Assembly (NCBI RefSeq): GCF_036226465.1
Contig: NZ_CP108476.1
Coordinates: 1,488,001-1,552,000, forward strand
Reading direction: 5' to 3'
Source: Kitasatospora sp. NBC_01250
GTDB lineage: Bacteria; Actinomycetota; Actinomycetes; Streptomycetales; Streptomycetaceae
Length of the DNA: 64,000 nucleotides
Of the stretch, positions 55,475 through 63,664 are shown piece after piece. Within the stretch, counting starts at the first letter, position 1. Every line of letters starts with the position of its first letter. The position numbers and the translations under genes are program-made. Below the pieces are notes generated by a model. It was not told the origin of the DNA, searched no databases, and saw nothing but the letters and a program-made list of their open reading frames with translations.

Positions 55475-57901
55475 ATGGCGCAGGCTCGACTTCCCACGTC
55501 GCTCCCTCCCGCCACCGCGCTGCTCAGGTGCCTGGGGGAAGTCGTGACGCGTACTCAGAAAGCCTTGCCGGCACGACCGGTCGGCGATGCCGCCGAGCTG
55601 GTCGCCGCCGTCCGCTCGCTGCTGGCGGCCGACGCCGGGGGCGGCGTCGTGCTGCACGGGCCGCCGGGGGTGGGCAAGAGCTGGCTCGCGCAGGCGGTCG
55701 CCGCCGACTGGCGGCGCACCGGCGGGCTGGTGGTCGTCGCGGCCACCCGGGGCCCGGTCACGGAGTCGAGCGCCCTGTTGCGCCACCGGGCCGACCCGTT
55801 GTCCCCGCCCGGCGCCGAGCAGCTGGTGCTGCTGGACGGGATCGACGCACTGGATCCCGAGCTGGGCCGCGCAGCCCTGGCCGCGGCGCGGACCGGGGGC
55901 GTCCGGGTGCTGGCCACCGCGCGCCGTCGCGCGGCGGCACCCGGCCTGACCGGCTGCCCGGTCGCCCCGCTCGCGGTGCCCGCCGACTGCTCGGGGGTGG
56001 CGCTGCAGGAGTTCTGCCAGGTCCCCTCGGTCCAGCTCTACGCCTCCCACGTACGGGAGTTGAACCCGGACTTCCGGATCGATCGGCACAATCAGCACCA
56101 GATCGCCCAGACCTGCGTGGACCTGCGCGGCGTCCCCGGCGCACTCGTGCTGGCGGCCCGGGTGGCGGGGCTGGAGGGCCCCGAGGTCCTCACCGCGATA
56201 CTGGAGCGGCGCGCCGGGCCCGAGGGCCCCGAACTCGTCCGGCTGCTCAACGCCTACCGGCGGGGCCGGCCGAGCGGGCCGGTCCCGCAGCTCACCGCGG
56301 CCGGACGCCGGCTGCTCGCCCACGCGGTGCTGTTCACCGGCGGGTTCGGCGCGGAGGCGCTGCGCCAGGTGACCGGCGTGCCGGTGGAGGAGTTCACCGT
56401 GGCGCTGCAGACCCTGGTCGACGCGCAGTTGCTCGCACTCTCGGGGCTGCCGTCCGGGCGGCTCAGCGGCCTGACCCGGGTGCGCCTGCACCTGCCGCTC
56501 GACGTCCCCGCCCAGCCGCCGCCCGATCCGCGCGAGCCCGGCTTCGACCGGCCTGCGGCGCGCCTGGCCCACGCCCGCTACTACGCGCGGCTGGCCCGGG
56601 CCGGCGCGCGGCGGATCGAGGAGGGTGCCCAGCAGAGCGGGCTGGCCGCACTGCACTGCGAGGAGCGCAACATCCGCACCGCGCTCGACACCCTGCTCGG
56701 CGCGGGACCGGCCGGCGAGGCGCTCGACCTGATCGAGGACACCCGGGGCTACGCCGATGCCACCGGGATCGAGCTCGCGACGGCCGGGCAGCTGCGCGCC
56801 CTCGCCGCCGCGTGCCCGCCGGGCGAGCAGGACCGGCTGGCCCTGCTGCTCGCCGAGGCCTGCCTGCAGGCGGGCGAGGCCGACGGCCTGCAGGCGCTGC
56901 TCGACCAGGCGGTGGCGACCGGAGCGCCGACCGGTCCGCACGGCGCGCGCTGGCAACGCCTCTGCGCGGTGCGCGAGTTCTGGCACGACACTGCCGCCGG
57001 CTCGGCCCTGCTGGAGCGCGCTGCGGAGCAGGCGCTGCAGTGCGCACGGCGGGACGGCGCCGCCGGCGGAGCGGAACGGGGTGCCGCGCGGATCCGGCTG
57101 GAGGCGGCCCTGGCCCGGTTCCTGAGCGGCGACAGCGCCGGGGCCGTCGAGGCGGTCCGCCGCGCCCTGCCGGACGCGCTGCGCCGACAGGACGTCGTGG
57201 GCGCGGGCGGCGCCCTGCTCCACCTGAGCCTCTTCCTGGCGGCCACGGGCGACTCGGCCGCCGCCCAGGACTGCCACCAACGGGCGATGGCGAACCTGCG
57301 CACCCTCGGCGCGCCCGCCGTCCTCGGCGCGTTCCTCACGATCGCGGCGAGTCCGCTGCTGTCGGCCGCCGAGGTGCGGGCGCGCGGCGCCGTCCGGGTG
57401 CTGGCGGGCTTCCACGCCGGCCGGGAGGCCTGCCTGGGCACGCCCACCGAGCCCGACCTGGCGGTCAGCCGGATCGAGCGCCGCTACCGTCCCATGCTCA
57501 GCGAGCGGGAGTTCGACGAGGCGCAGCGCGCCGGGGCAGCCGTCCCGTTGCCGCTGCTGCTGGCCGAACTGGCCGTCCAGTACCGCCGAACGGCCGACCG
57601 GCCGGCACCGGCCGCACACCCCGCCATCGCCGTCCAGGGCCAGAAGGCCGCTGGCAGCGATGTTCTGACACTGCGTCAGCATCAGGTGGCGCTGCTGGTG
57701 GCGGACGGCCTGGGCAACCGCCAGATCGCCCGCCAACTGCTCATCTCGGAATGGACGGTGGTGAACCACATGCGGGAGATCATGAAGCGGCTCGGCTGCG
57801 GTTCCCGGGCCCAGGTGGCGCGCTGGGTTCACACCGGCGAGCCGAGCGGTCCCGCCGCCCGCGCCGACCCACCGCTCTGGCCCGCCACCAGCGCGCGGTA
57901 G
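55475..57901 (+). CDS. Large LuxR-family regulator with N-terminal P-loop (LAL-like)
   Basis: The product of 808 residues has a Walker A motif near residue 63 (LHGPPGVGKSWLAQAV) and a Walker B-like LVLLDGIDALD. A long helical middle follows, then a C-terminal LuxR helix-turn-helix (residues about 729-785, LTLRQHQVALLVADGLGNRQ, then ISEWTVVNHMREIMKRLGC). This resembles ATP-binding LuxR regulators of antibiotic clusters. Two starts are possible: ATG 55475 without a clear site, or GTG 55544 after GGGGGAA. It lies between the SARP gene and the RiPP genes, so it is a good candidate for their pathway regulator. Its 3' end overlaps the convergent ABC gene by 73 nt. Confidence 0.85.
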   Translation: MAQARLPTSLPPATALLRCLGEVVTRTQKALPARPVGDAAELVAAVRSLLAADAGGGVVLHGPPGVGKSWLAQAVAADWRRTGGLVVVAATRGPVTESSALLRHRADPLSPPGAEQLVLLDGIDALDPELGRAALAAARTGGVRVLATARRRAAAPGLTGCPVAPLAVPADCSGVALQEFCQVPSVQLYASHVRELNPDFRIDRHNQHQIAQTCVDLRGVPGALVLAARVAGLEGPEVLTAILERRAGPEGPELVRLLNAYRRGRPSGPVPQLTAAGRRLLAHAVLFTGGFGAEALRQVTGVPVEEFTVALQTLVDAQLLALSGLPSGRLSGLTRVRLHLPLDVPAQPPPDPREPGFDRPAARLAHARYYARLARAGARRIEEGAQQSGLAALHCEERNIRTALDTLLGAGPAGEALDLIEDTRGYADATGIELATAGQLRALAAACPPGEQDRLALLLAEACLQAGEADGLQALLDQAVATGAPTGPHGARWQRLCAVREFWHDTAAGSALLERAAEQALQCARRDGAAGGAERGAARIRLEAALARFLSGDSAGAVEAVRRALPDALRRQDVVGAGGALLHLSLFLAATGDSAAAQDCHQRAMANLRTLGAPAVLGAFLTIAASPLLSAAEVRARGAVRVLAGFHAGREACLGTPTEPDLAVSRIERRYRPMLSEREFDEAQRAGAAVPLPLLLAELAVQYRRTADRPAPAAHPAIAVQGQKAAGSDVLTLRQHQVALLVADGLGNRQIARQLLISEWTVVNHMREIMKRLGCGSRAQVARWVHTGEPSGPAARADPPLWPATSAR

Positions 57902-59598
57902 CCCAGGCAGTCGGCCACCAACCGGTCGTGCGTGCCGATGCCGTGGACCCGGCCGTCCTGGAGGAAGACGATCTGATCGGCGTGCCGGACGGTGGACAGG
58001 CGGTGCGCGACCACCACCACCGCGCGGTCGGCGGCCAGCCGGTCGACCGCCTGCCGCAGCAACTGCTCGTTCACGCCGTCGAGCTGGGAGCTCGGCTCGT
58101 CCAGCAGCAGCACCTCGGCCTCGGAGAGCAGCGCCCGGGCCAGCGCCAGCCGCTGGCGCTGGCCACCGGAGAGGTCGACGGCGCCGGCGAGCCGGGTGTC
58201 CAGGCCCTGTGGCAGCGCGGCGATCTGCTCCGCCAGTCCGACCTGGGCGAGCGCGCTGCACAACTCGCCATCGGTGCGTCCGCCCTGACGGCCCAGCAGC
58301 AGATTCTCCCGGACGCTCGCCTCCAGCAGGGTGAACTCCTGGTCGACGTAGGCGATCCGGCGGCGCAGCACGTCCAGCGGCCACTCGGCGAGGTCGACGC
58401 CGTGCAGTTCCGCGGTGCCCCGCTCCGGCGGCAACAGCCGCTCCAGCATGGCGAGGACGGTCGACTTGCCGGCCCCCGAGGGCCCCACCAGTGCGGTCAG
58501 GCCGCGCTGGGCGACCTCGAAGCTGACGCCGTGCAGCACCCGCTCGCCACCGTAGCCGCCGGCCAGGTTGCTCAGCCGCAGGGCAGGGGCGTGCCGGTCC
58601 GGGTCCGGTTCCTGGGCCGGGCCCGGCTCCTCGGCCGGCAGGTCCAGCACCTCCTGGACCCGGCTCCGCGCCGCCAGGCCGGTCTGCAGCCGGCCGAAAC
58701 CGGTGGCCAGCACCGTGAGCGGGGTGACCAGCTGGAACAGGTACATCATGAAGGCCACGAAGTCCGCCGCACTGAGGCTGCCCGAGGCCAGCCGGGCGCC
58801 GCTGCCGGCCAGCACCCCGACGATCGCGATCTGCTGGCCCAGGCCCATCACCGGGGTGATGAACGCCAACCGCCGGTCGGCCGCCACGGCGGCGTCGGTC
58901 GCGGCGGTGGCCGTGCCCGTCACCTGGTCGCCGATCGGCCCCTCGGCGCGGTTGGCCTTGACCGCGGCCAGCGCCCCGAGCGCCGAGTTGAAGCCCTGCG
59001 CCAGCGCACCCAGTGCCTCCTGCTGGGCCAGTGACCCCCGGCGCGCGCTGCGCACGAAGACCGCGATCACGCTGCCCGCCACCGCGAAGGTGGCGACCAC
59101 GATGAGCAGCAGCACCGGATCGAGCAGCCCCATGACGACCAGCGTCAGGACGGCCGTGATCGCCGAGGCGGGCAGCGCGGTGATGCCCACGTCGAGCATG
59201 GTGCGCAGCTGCGCGGTGTCGGCGGTGACCCGGTTGGTGAGGTCCCCCGCGCCGATCCGGCGCACGTCCAGCACCGGCATCCGCAGCACGTGCCGCATCA
59301 GCCGCCCCCGGGTCTCCAGCACGGTCAGCTCGCCGATCCGGCCCAGCACGAAGGAGCCCCAGGCGGCGGCCAGCGCGGCGACGAGTGCGAGCACCACGAG
59401 CGCCAGCGCGTCGGACGCGGCCGATCGATGCTGCCCGAGGTCCTGGACCAGGTTGCGCACCGTCAGCGGAACGGTCAGCGAGGCGGCCACCGAGGCCAGC
59501 AGCAGAACGAACGCGAGGCCGACCTGCACACCGTGGCGGCGCAGCACGGCACGCAGCGGGCTCACCCCTGGCGTGCCGCCGGCAGCAGCAGCGGACAT
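57829..59598 (-). CDS. ABC transporter, fused permease-ATPase (RiPP exporter candidate)
   Basis: A half-transporter of 589 residues: six membrane helices in the first 310 residues, then an ATPase domain with Walker A GPSGAGKST (about 376), signature LSGGQRQRLALARALL (about 477), Walker B EVLLLDEPSS (about 500) and the H-loop VVVAHRLS. There is no N-terminal peptidase domain, so leader cleavage must be done by another protein. AAGGAG precedes the ATG at 59598. Divergently adjacent to the precursor gene, it is the likely exporter or immunity pump of the peptide. Confidence 0.9.
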   Translation of the reverse strand: MSAAAAGGTPGVSPLRAVLRRHGVQVGLAFVLLLASVAASLTVPLTVRNLVQDLGQHRSAASDALALVVLALVAALAAAWGSFVLGRIGELTVLETRGRLMRHVLRMPVLDVRRIGAGDLTNRVTADTAQLRTMLDVGITALPASAITAVLTLVVMGLLDPVLLLIVVATFAVAGSVIAVFVRSARRGSLAQQEALGALAQGFNSALGALAAVKANRAEGPIGDQVTGTATAATDAAVAADRRLAFITPVMGLGQQIAIVGVLAGSGARLASGSLSAADFVAFMMYLFQLVTPLTVLATGFGRLQTGLAARSRVQEVLDLPAEEPGPAQEPDPDRHAPALRLSNLAGGYGGERVLHGVSFEVAQRGLTALVGPSGAGKSTVLAMLERLLPPERGTAELHGVDLAEWPLDVLRRRIAYVDQEFTLLEASVRENLLLGRQGGRTDGELCSALAQVGLAEQIAALPQGLDTRLAGAVDLSGGQRQRLALARALLSEAEVLLLDEPSSQLDGVNEQLLRQAVDRLAADRAVVVVAHRLSTVRHADQIVFLQDGRVHGIGTHDRLVADCLGYRALVAGQSGGSARAAGPLGSPV

Positions 59599-59817
59599 CG
59601 GACTCCTTCGGTAGGCGGGAGCGGCCGGAGGGCCCAGGTTAGGGAGCCCGCCCGGCCGCCGGCCATGACAGGAATCCGCCTGGCAGGGCGCCGGATCTGC
59701 CACCGGCTGCTGCCAGTTTCCTGCTCTGGCCGCGGCCATCGGCCCCTTGGTCTCCTGAAGGCGGCACGCCGGAGCGACCGGCGGCCGTCACCGAAGATCC
59801 TGAAGGAGGTAGCACCC

Positions 59818-59937
59818 ATGAAGAAGGACGTCATCAAGGGCGACAAGCTGTCCGCCGCCGAGCCGCACATCAAGATGCCGCCGATCGGAGTCACCGTTCG
59901 GATCCCGATCACGCTCCGCGCCCTCACGCCGGCCTGA
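59818..59937 (+). CDS. RiPP precursor peptide (39 residues)
   Basis: An ideal ribosome binding site, AAGGAGGT, lies 8 nt before the ATG, and two TGA stops end the ORF. The leader is short, charged and Lys/Asp-rich (MKKDVIKGDKLSAAEPHI); the C-terminal half is KMPPIGVTVRIPITLRALTP plus a final Ala. The segment from Ile23 to Leu36 alternates hydrophobic and polar or beta-branched residues and has no Cys or Ser, so lanthionine, thiazole or sactipeptide chemistry is excluded. It lies directly before a radical SAM maturase, which makes it the probable substrate. No protease site such as GG is visible; cleavage may occur near Pro21-Pro22-Ile23-Gly24. Confidence 0.85.
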   Translation: MKKDVIKGDKLSAAEPHIKMPPIGVTVRIPITLRALTPA

Positions 59938-59965
59938 TGAGCTGACCCGGGCAACCACCGCCGGT

Positions 59966-60005
59966 CGTCCCGGGCACCGCTGCCGGGACGGCCGGCCGTC
60001 CCGGC
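59966..60005 (+). promoter_or_regulatory. Competing hairpins after the precursor gene
   Basis: The segment CCGGGACG (59983-59990) can pair with CGTCCCGG on its left (59966-59973) or with an identical copy on its right (59997-60004). The right-hand pairing extends to a perfect 24-bp palindrome (59982-60005). Mutually exclusive stems here could set the ratio of precursor to maturase mRNA. Confidence 0.65.
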
Positions 60006-60120
60006 GCAAGGAGTCCGGACGCAAGAAGTCCGGACGCAGGAAGTCCGGACGCAGGAAGCCCGGCGAAGGAACTCCCGGCGCAAGAAGTCCCGGCGACGCA
60101 AGAGGTCCCGACGCAGGACA
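60006..60120. repeat. 15-bp tandem repeat array between precursor and maturase genes
   Basis: About seven copies of GCAAGAAGTCCGGAC, some diverged or changed in length (60006, 60021, 60036, 60051, 60065, 60080, 60098), end 20 nt before the maturase start. Purine blocks (AAGGAG, AGGAAG) recur in each unit and resemble ribosome binding sites. There are no spacers, so it is not CRISPR. Confidence 0.9.
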
Positions 60121-60140
60121 ATGGAGAGGAGAGGAAGACC

Positions 60141-62057
60141 GTGCGCGTGCTCCTGGTCAACATGCCCTGGTCGCCGATCGACGTGCCGTCGCTGGCCCTG
60201 GGCATTCTCAAACGGGCCGTCGACGAGAAGACGGACGGACAGGCGGAGGTGCTGCACGCCAACCTGGAGTACGTCGACTGGCTCACCCGGCAAGGGGAGT
60301 TCACGCTCGGCGACTACGAGTACTATTCGCTCGACTCCTACTTCCTCGGCTGCGGGGACTGGGTCTTCTCCTCCGCGCTGTACGACGACCCGCAGTGGCG
60401 CGAGGCCGAGTTCACCGAGCTGCTCGGCAGCCACCTGGACGAGGACCGGCTGCGCCAGGCCGTCGAACTGCACCGCCAGGCACCGCGGTTCGTCCAGGAG
60501 ATCGCGCAGGCCATCGTCGCCGCAGCGCCGGACGTGGTCGGCTTCACCTCCACCTTCCAGCAGAACACCGCCGCGCTCGCCGCCGCCAAGCACGTCAAGC
60601 GGCTGGCACCGGGGATCGTGACCGTGCTGGGCGGCGCGAACTGCGACGGCGCGCAGGGCGAGGCGATGCACCGCAACTTCCCCTTCGTCGACCACGTCGT
60701 CCGCGGCGAGGGCGAGGTGGCCTTTCCCCAGCTGCTCAACGCGCTGGCGGCCGGCCGGGACCTCGCCACGGTGCCGAGCCTGTGCTGGCGCGACGCGTCC
60801 GGCCCGCGGGCCAACCCGATCAGCACCACCCCGCTGCCGCCGGCGGCGATCGTCCGGCCGGACTACCGCGGCTACTTCGAGCGGCTGGCCGCCTCGCACG
60901 CGCGGACCTGGACCGAGCCGAAGCTGGTGGTCGAGGGCGCGCGCGGCTGCTGGTGGGGCGAGAAGCACCACTGCACCTTCTGCGGCCTCAACGGCTCCTC
61001 GATGCAGTTCCGCAGCAAGCACCCGGACGCCTTCTTCGCCGAGATCGTCGAACTCGCCCGCGAGCACCAGGTGCTGGACATGTTCGTGGTCGACAACATC
61101 CTCGACATGGGCTACCTGACCACCCTGCTGCCCCGCCTGATCGAGACCGGCTACGACCTGCGGCTGCACATCGAGATCAAGGCCAACATGCGCCAGTCCC
61201 AGCTGCGGACGCTGGCCGACGCAGGGCTCGTCTACGTGCAGCCCGGCATCGAGAGCCTCAACAACCGGGTGCTGGACCTGATGGACAAGGGCGTCAGCGG
61301 CTGCCAGAACGTCCGGATGCTGCGCGACGGTTCGGCCGCCGGCCTCTCGGTGGCCTGGAACTACCTGCACGGCTTCCCCGGCGAGCAGGACCGGGACTAC
61401 GACGGGGTGATCGGCCAACTCCCGGCGCTGGAGCACCTCGACCCGCCCGGCGACCTGTCCGCCCGGATCGCCATCGAGCGGTTCAGTCCGTACTTCAACC
61501 GGCCCGAACTCGGCTTCTCCGAGCTGCGCCCGGCCCTCCCCTACCGGGTCGTCTACGACCTGCCGGAGGCCGAACTGCTCGACCTCGCCTACATCTTCGA
61601 CGTGCCGCCGCGCGGCATCGGCGAGCCGACCGTGGCCCGGCTGAACGAGGCGCTGGCCGCCTGGCAGGAGCACCACGCGGCCAGTCGGCTGACCCACACC
61701 GACCTCGGCGACCGGATCGTCCTGGTGAGCCGGCGCCGGGCCTTCGACTGGACCGTCCTGGAGCTCTCCGAGCCGCTGGAACTGGCCGCCTTCCGACTGC
61801 TCGACCAGCCGCACGCACCGGCCGCACTGGCCCGCAAGGTCGCCGCCCGGCCCGGCTGCGCACAGGCGGACGCGGTAGCCGTCCAGGCACTGCTGGACCG
61901 CTGGTCGGCCCAGGGCCTGGTCTTCACCGACAACGGCCAGTACGTCCAGGTCGCGCCGCCCGCGGTCAACCAGGAGCTGCTCAGGCTCGGCTACCGGCGG
62001 GCCCGCCAGGAGGCCGAGGACTGGCCGGCGACCCGGCCCGAACAGGTGCCGGCCTGA
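60141..62057 (+). CDS. Radical SAM RiPP maturase (RiPP maturation radical SAM protein 1 type, probable B12-dependent)
   Basis: The 638-residue product starts with VLLVNMPWSPIDVPSLALG and has a cobalamin-binding-like fold over residues about 125-215 (VVGFTSTFQQNTAALAAAKH, VTVLGGANCDGAQGEAMHRN). The radical SAM core follows, with a Cx7CxxC cluster motif: Cys270, Cys278, Cys281 in GCWWGEKHHCTFCGLNG. This spacing and WWGEKHHCTFCGLNGSSM mark the family of ribosomal-peptide maturases often annotated as C-methyltransferases. The C-terminal 100 residues look like a winged-helix peptide-binding domain, possibly RRE-like (inference). GTG start with GAGGAAG upstream. The precursor gene is just upstream, DUF5825 just downstream. 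Confidence 0.9.
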   Translation: MRVLLVNMPWSPIDVPSLALGILKRAVDEKTDGQAEVLHANLEYVDWLTRQGEFTLGDYEYYSLDSYFLGCGDWVFSSALYDDPQWREAEFTELLGSHLDEDRLRQAVELHRQAPRFVQEIAQAIVAAAPDVVGFTSTFQQNTAALAAAKHVKRLAPGIVTVLGGANCDGAQGEAMHRNFPFVDHVVRGEGEVAFPQLLNALAAGRDLATVPSLCWRDASGPRANPISTTPLPPAAIVRPDYRGYFERLAASHARTWTEPKLVVEGARGCWWGEKHHCTFCGLNGSSMQFRSKHPDAFFAEIVELAREHQVLDMFVVDNILDMGYLTTLLPRLIETGYDLRLHIEIKANMRQSQLRTLADAGLVYVQPGIESLNNRVLDLMDKGVSGCQNVRMLRDGSAAGLSVAWNYLHGFPGEQDRDYDGVIGQLPALEHLDPPGDLSARIAIERFSPYFNRPELGFSELRPALPYRVVYDLPEAELLDLAYIFDVPPRGIGEPTVARLNEALAAWQEHHAASRLTHTDLGDRIVLVSRRRAFDWTVLELSEPLELAAFRLLDQPHAPAALARKVAARPGCAQADAVAVQALLDRWSAQGLVFTDNGQYVQVAPPAVNQELLRLGYRRARQEAEDWPATRPEQVPA

Positions 62058-62099
62058 CCGCACCTCTCCGGACAAACCCCAACAGCAGCAGGAGAGTTG

Positions 62100-62807
62100 A
62101 TGAACACCACGGCACTCACCGCGCCGCCGCGACCGGCCACCGTGGCGGTCCGGGCCTGGCGTGACGTCGAGCCGGTCACGCGGTACCTGCCGTCGATGTC
62201 CCTCGGCACCGTGGAGGTGGCGGGCCCGAGCGGGCCCGCCGCCCAGCGGCTCTGGGACCTCGGCGCCCGCCGGGTGGAGATCCCGGGCACGGTGGACCTC
62301 ACCAGCCCCGACACCGCCACCACTACCGACACCGCCACCGCCACCGCCACCGCCTCGGCGACGGTCCACCGGCTCTGCCTGATCCGGGACCTGACCGCAC
62401 GCGCCGTCCAGGTCGACTGGACCCTGCGCCTCGGTCCGCGGGCCGAGGCCTGGGAGGAACTCGGCCACCTCCAGCCGCCGACCGCCCTGCTCGGCCCCGC
62501 CGACCCCGACGCGGCACTGCGGTTGTGGACCGACACCCACCACGTGGGCAAGTGCCTGTGGCGCAAGGGCCCGGGGTTCGTCCAGATCCGCGACCGCCGC
62601 TGGGGCGAACTGCGCCGCTTCACGGTCGACGAGCCGGACTACCAGGAGGTCATCGAGCGCCTGGTGGACGGCGCCCCGCAGGCCGATCTGCCCGCGCACA
62701 TCCTGGCCGACCTGCGCGGCGAGCAGTTGGTCGGCCAGGTGGGCGAGCTGTTCTGGTGGCTGCCCTACCGGGTCCGGCGCTGGGCGCACGCACCGATCGT
62801 GCTGTGA
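62100..62807 (+). CDS. DUF5825-like partner protein of the radical SAM maturase
   Basis: A protein of 235 residues with no transmembrane segment or known catalytic motif. It has VRAWRDVEPVTRYLPSMSLG, an imperfect Thr/Ala dipeptide run (residues about 71-88, encoded by ACCGCC repeats), WTDTHHVGKCLWRKGPGFVQ and WWLPYRVRRWAHAPIVL at the C-terminus. I recognise it as the DUF5825 type that accompanies this maturase family; its role is unknown, possibly peptide recognition or a scaffold. CAGGAGAG precedes the ATG, 42 nt after the maturase stop. Confidence 0.75.
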   Translation: MNTTALTAPPRPATVAVRAWRDVEPVTRYLPSMSLGTVEVAGPSGPAAQRLWDLGARRVEIPGTVDLTSPDTATTTDTATATATASATVHRLCLIRDLTARAVQVDWTLRLGPRAEAWEELGHLQPPTALLGPADPDAALRLWTDTHHVGKCLWRKGPGFVQIRDRRWGELRRFTVDEPDYQEVIERLVDGAPQADLPAHILADLRGEQLVGQVGELFWWLPYRVRRWAHAPIVL

Positions 62808-62820
62808 GGCGGGCGCAACG

Positions 62821-63477
62821 TCAGGCAGTGGCGACGGCCCGCGCCACGGTGTCCTCGCCCGACACCAGCTCCACCGTGCGTCCCACCAGTGGCGCCGGGT
62901 CGGCCAGCAGCGCGGCGATGACGGCGGCCACGTCGGCGCGCGGCACCGCGCCCCGGCCGGTCGAATCGGCCAGCCGGACCAGCCCGGTGGGCGCGTCGTC
63001 GGTCAGCCGCCCCGGGCGCAGCACCGTCCAGTCCAGGCCCGGGCGCGCGCGCAGGTCGTCGTCGGCCGCGCCCTTGGCCCGCAGGTAGGCGCCGAAGACC
63101 GGGTCCGCGCCGTCCCCGGCCCGGGCGTCGGCGCCCATCGAGGAGAGCATCACGTAGCGCCGCACCCCCGCCTGCTCGGCGCCGTCGGCCAGCAGGACGG
63201 CCGCCGCCCGGTCGACCGTGTCCTTGCGCGCGGCACCGCTGCCCGCCCCCGCACCGGCGGCGAAGACCACCGCGTCGGCGTCGGCCAGCACCTGGGCGAC
63301 CTGCGCGCGGTCGGCGGTTTCGAGGTCGAGCAGGACCGGCTCGGCGCCGCGCTCCCGCAGGTCCGCCTCCTGCTCGGCACGGCGGATCAGGCCCACCGGG
63401 CGATCCCCGCGCTCGGCGAGCAGCCGCTCCAGGTGGAGGGCGATCTGACCATGGCCTCCGGCAATGACGATACGCAT
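62821..63477 (-). CDS. NAD(P)-binding oxidoreductase (atypical SDR)
   Basis: A protein of 218 residues with an N-terminal Rossmann motif (IVIAGGHGQIALHLERLL), VVFAAGAGAGSGAARKDTVD, YVMLSSMGAD and LDWTVLRPGRLTDD, typical of NAD(P)H-binding SDR-a5-like proteins. These lack the standard YxxxK and often bind NADP without known catalysis. No ribosome binding site is visible; a TAACGT lies near the expected -10, so a leaderless transcript is possible. It converges with the RiPP operon within 14 nt and is probably not part of it. Confidence 0.85.
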   Translation of the reverse strand: MRIVIAGGHGQIALHLERLLAERGDRPVGLIRRAEQEADLRERGAEPVLLDLETADRAQVAQVLADADAVVFAAGAGAGSGAARKDTVDRAAAVLLADGAEQAGVRRYVMLSSMGADARAGDGADPVFGAYLRAKGAADDDLRARPGLDWTVLRPGRLTDDAPTGLVRLADSTGRGAVPRADVAAVIAALLADPAPLVGRTVELVSGEDTVARAVATA

Positions 63478-63664
63478 GCGGGCCACGTTACCGGCCGGGC
63501 GCTCCGCGGCAGGCTTCTGACACCGTGTCAGCACCGGATGGCGCACCGCCGACCGGACCGTCGGCCCCGACCGACAGCTGCGCGTCCCGGGGCCGGCCCG
63601 ACCGACCAGACCGGCCCTGCGCCGGGCCCGGAAACCTGCTGGCCCCGGCCGCCCCCGCGCTGGC

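Noticed and set aside
60006..60120. CRISPR array
   Set aside because: Repeats are contiguous 15-bp units without spacers and there are no cas genes.
62320..62365. Regulatory repeat of ACCGCC units
   Set aside because: It lies inside the DUF5825-like gene in frame as a Thr/Ala run and is better read as coding low complexity.
59562..62789. 1075-codon minus-strand frame opposite the radical SAM and DUF5825 genes
   Set aside because: Composition of a shadow frame; it would also erase the precursor peptide with its ideal ribosome binding site.
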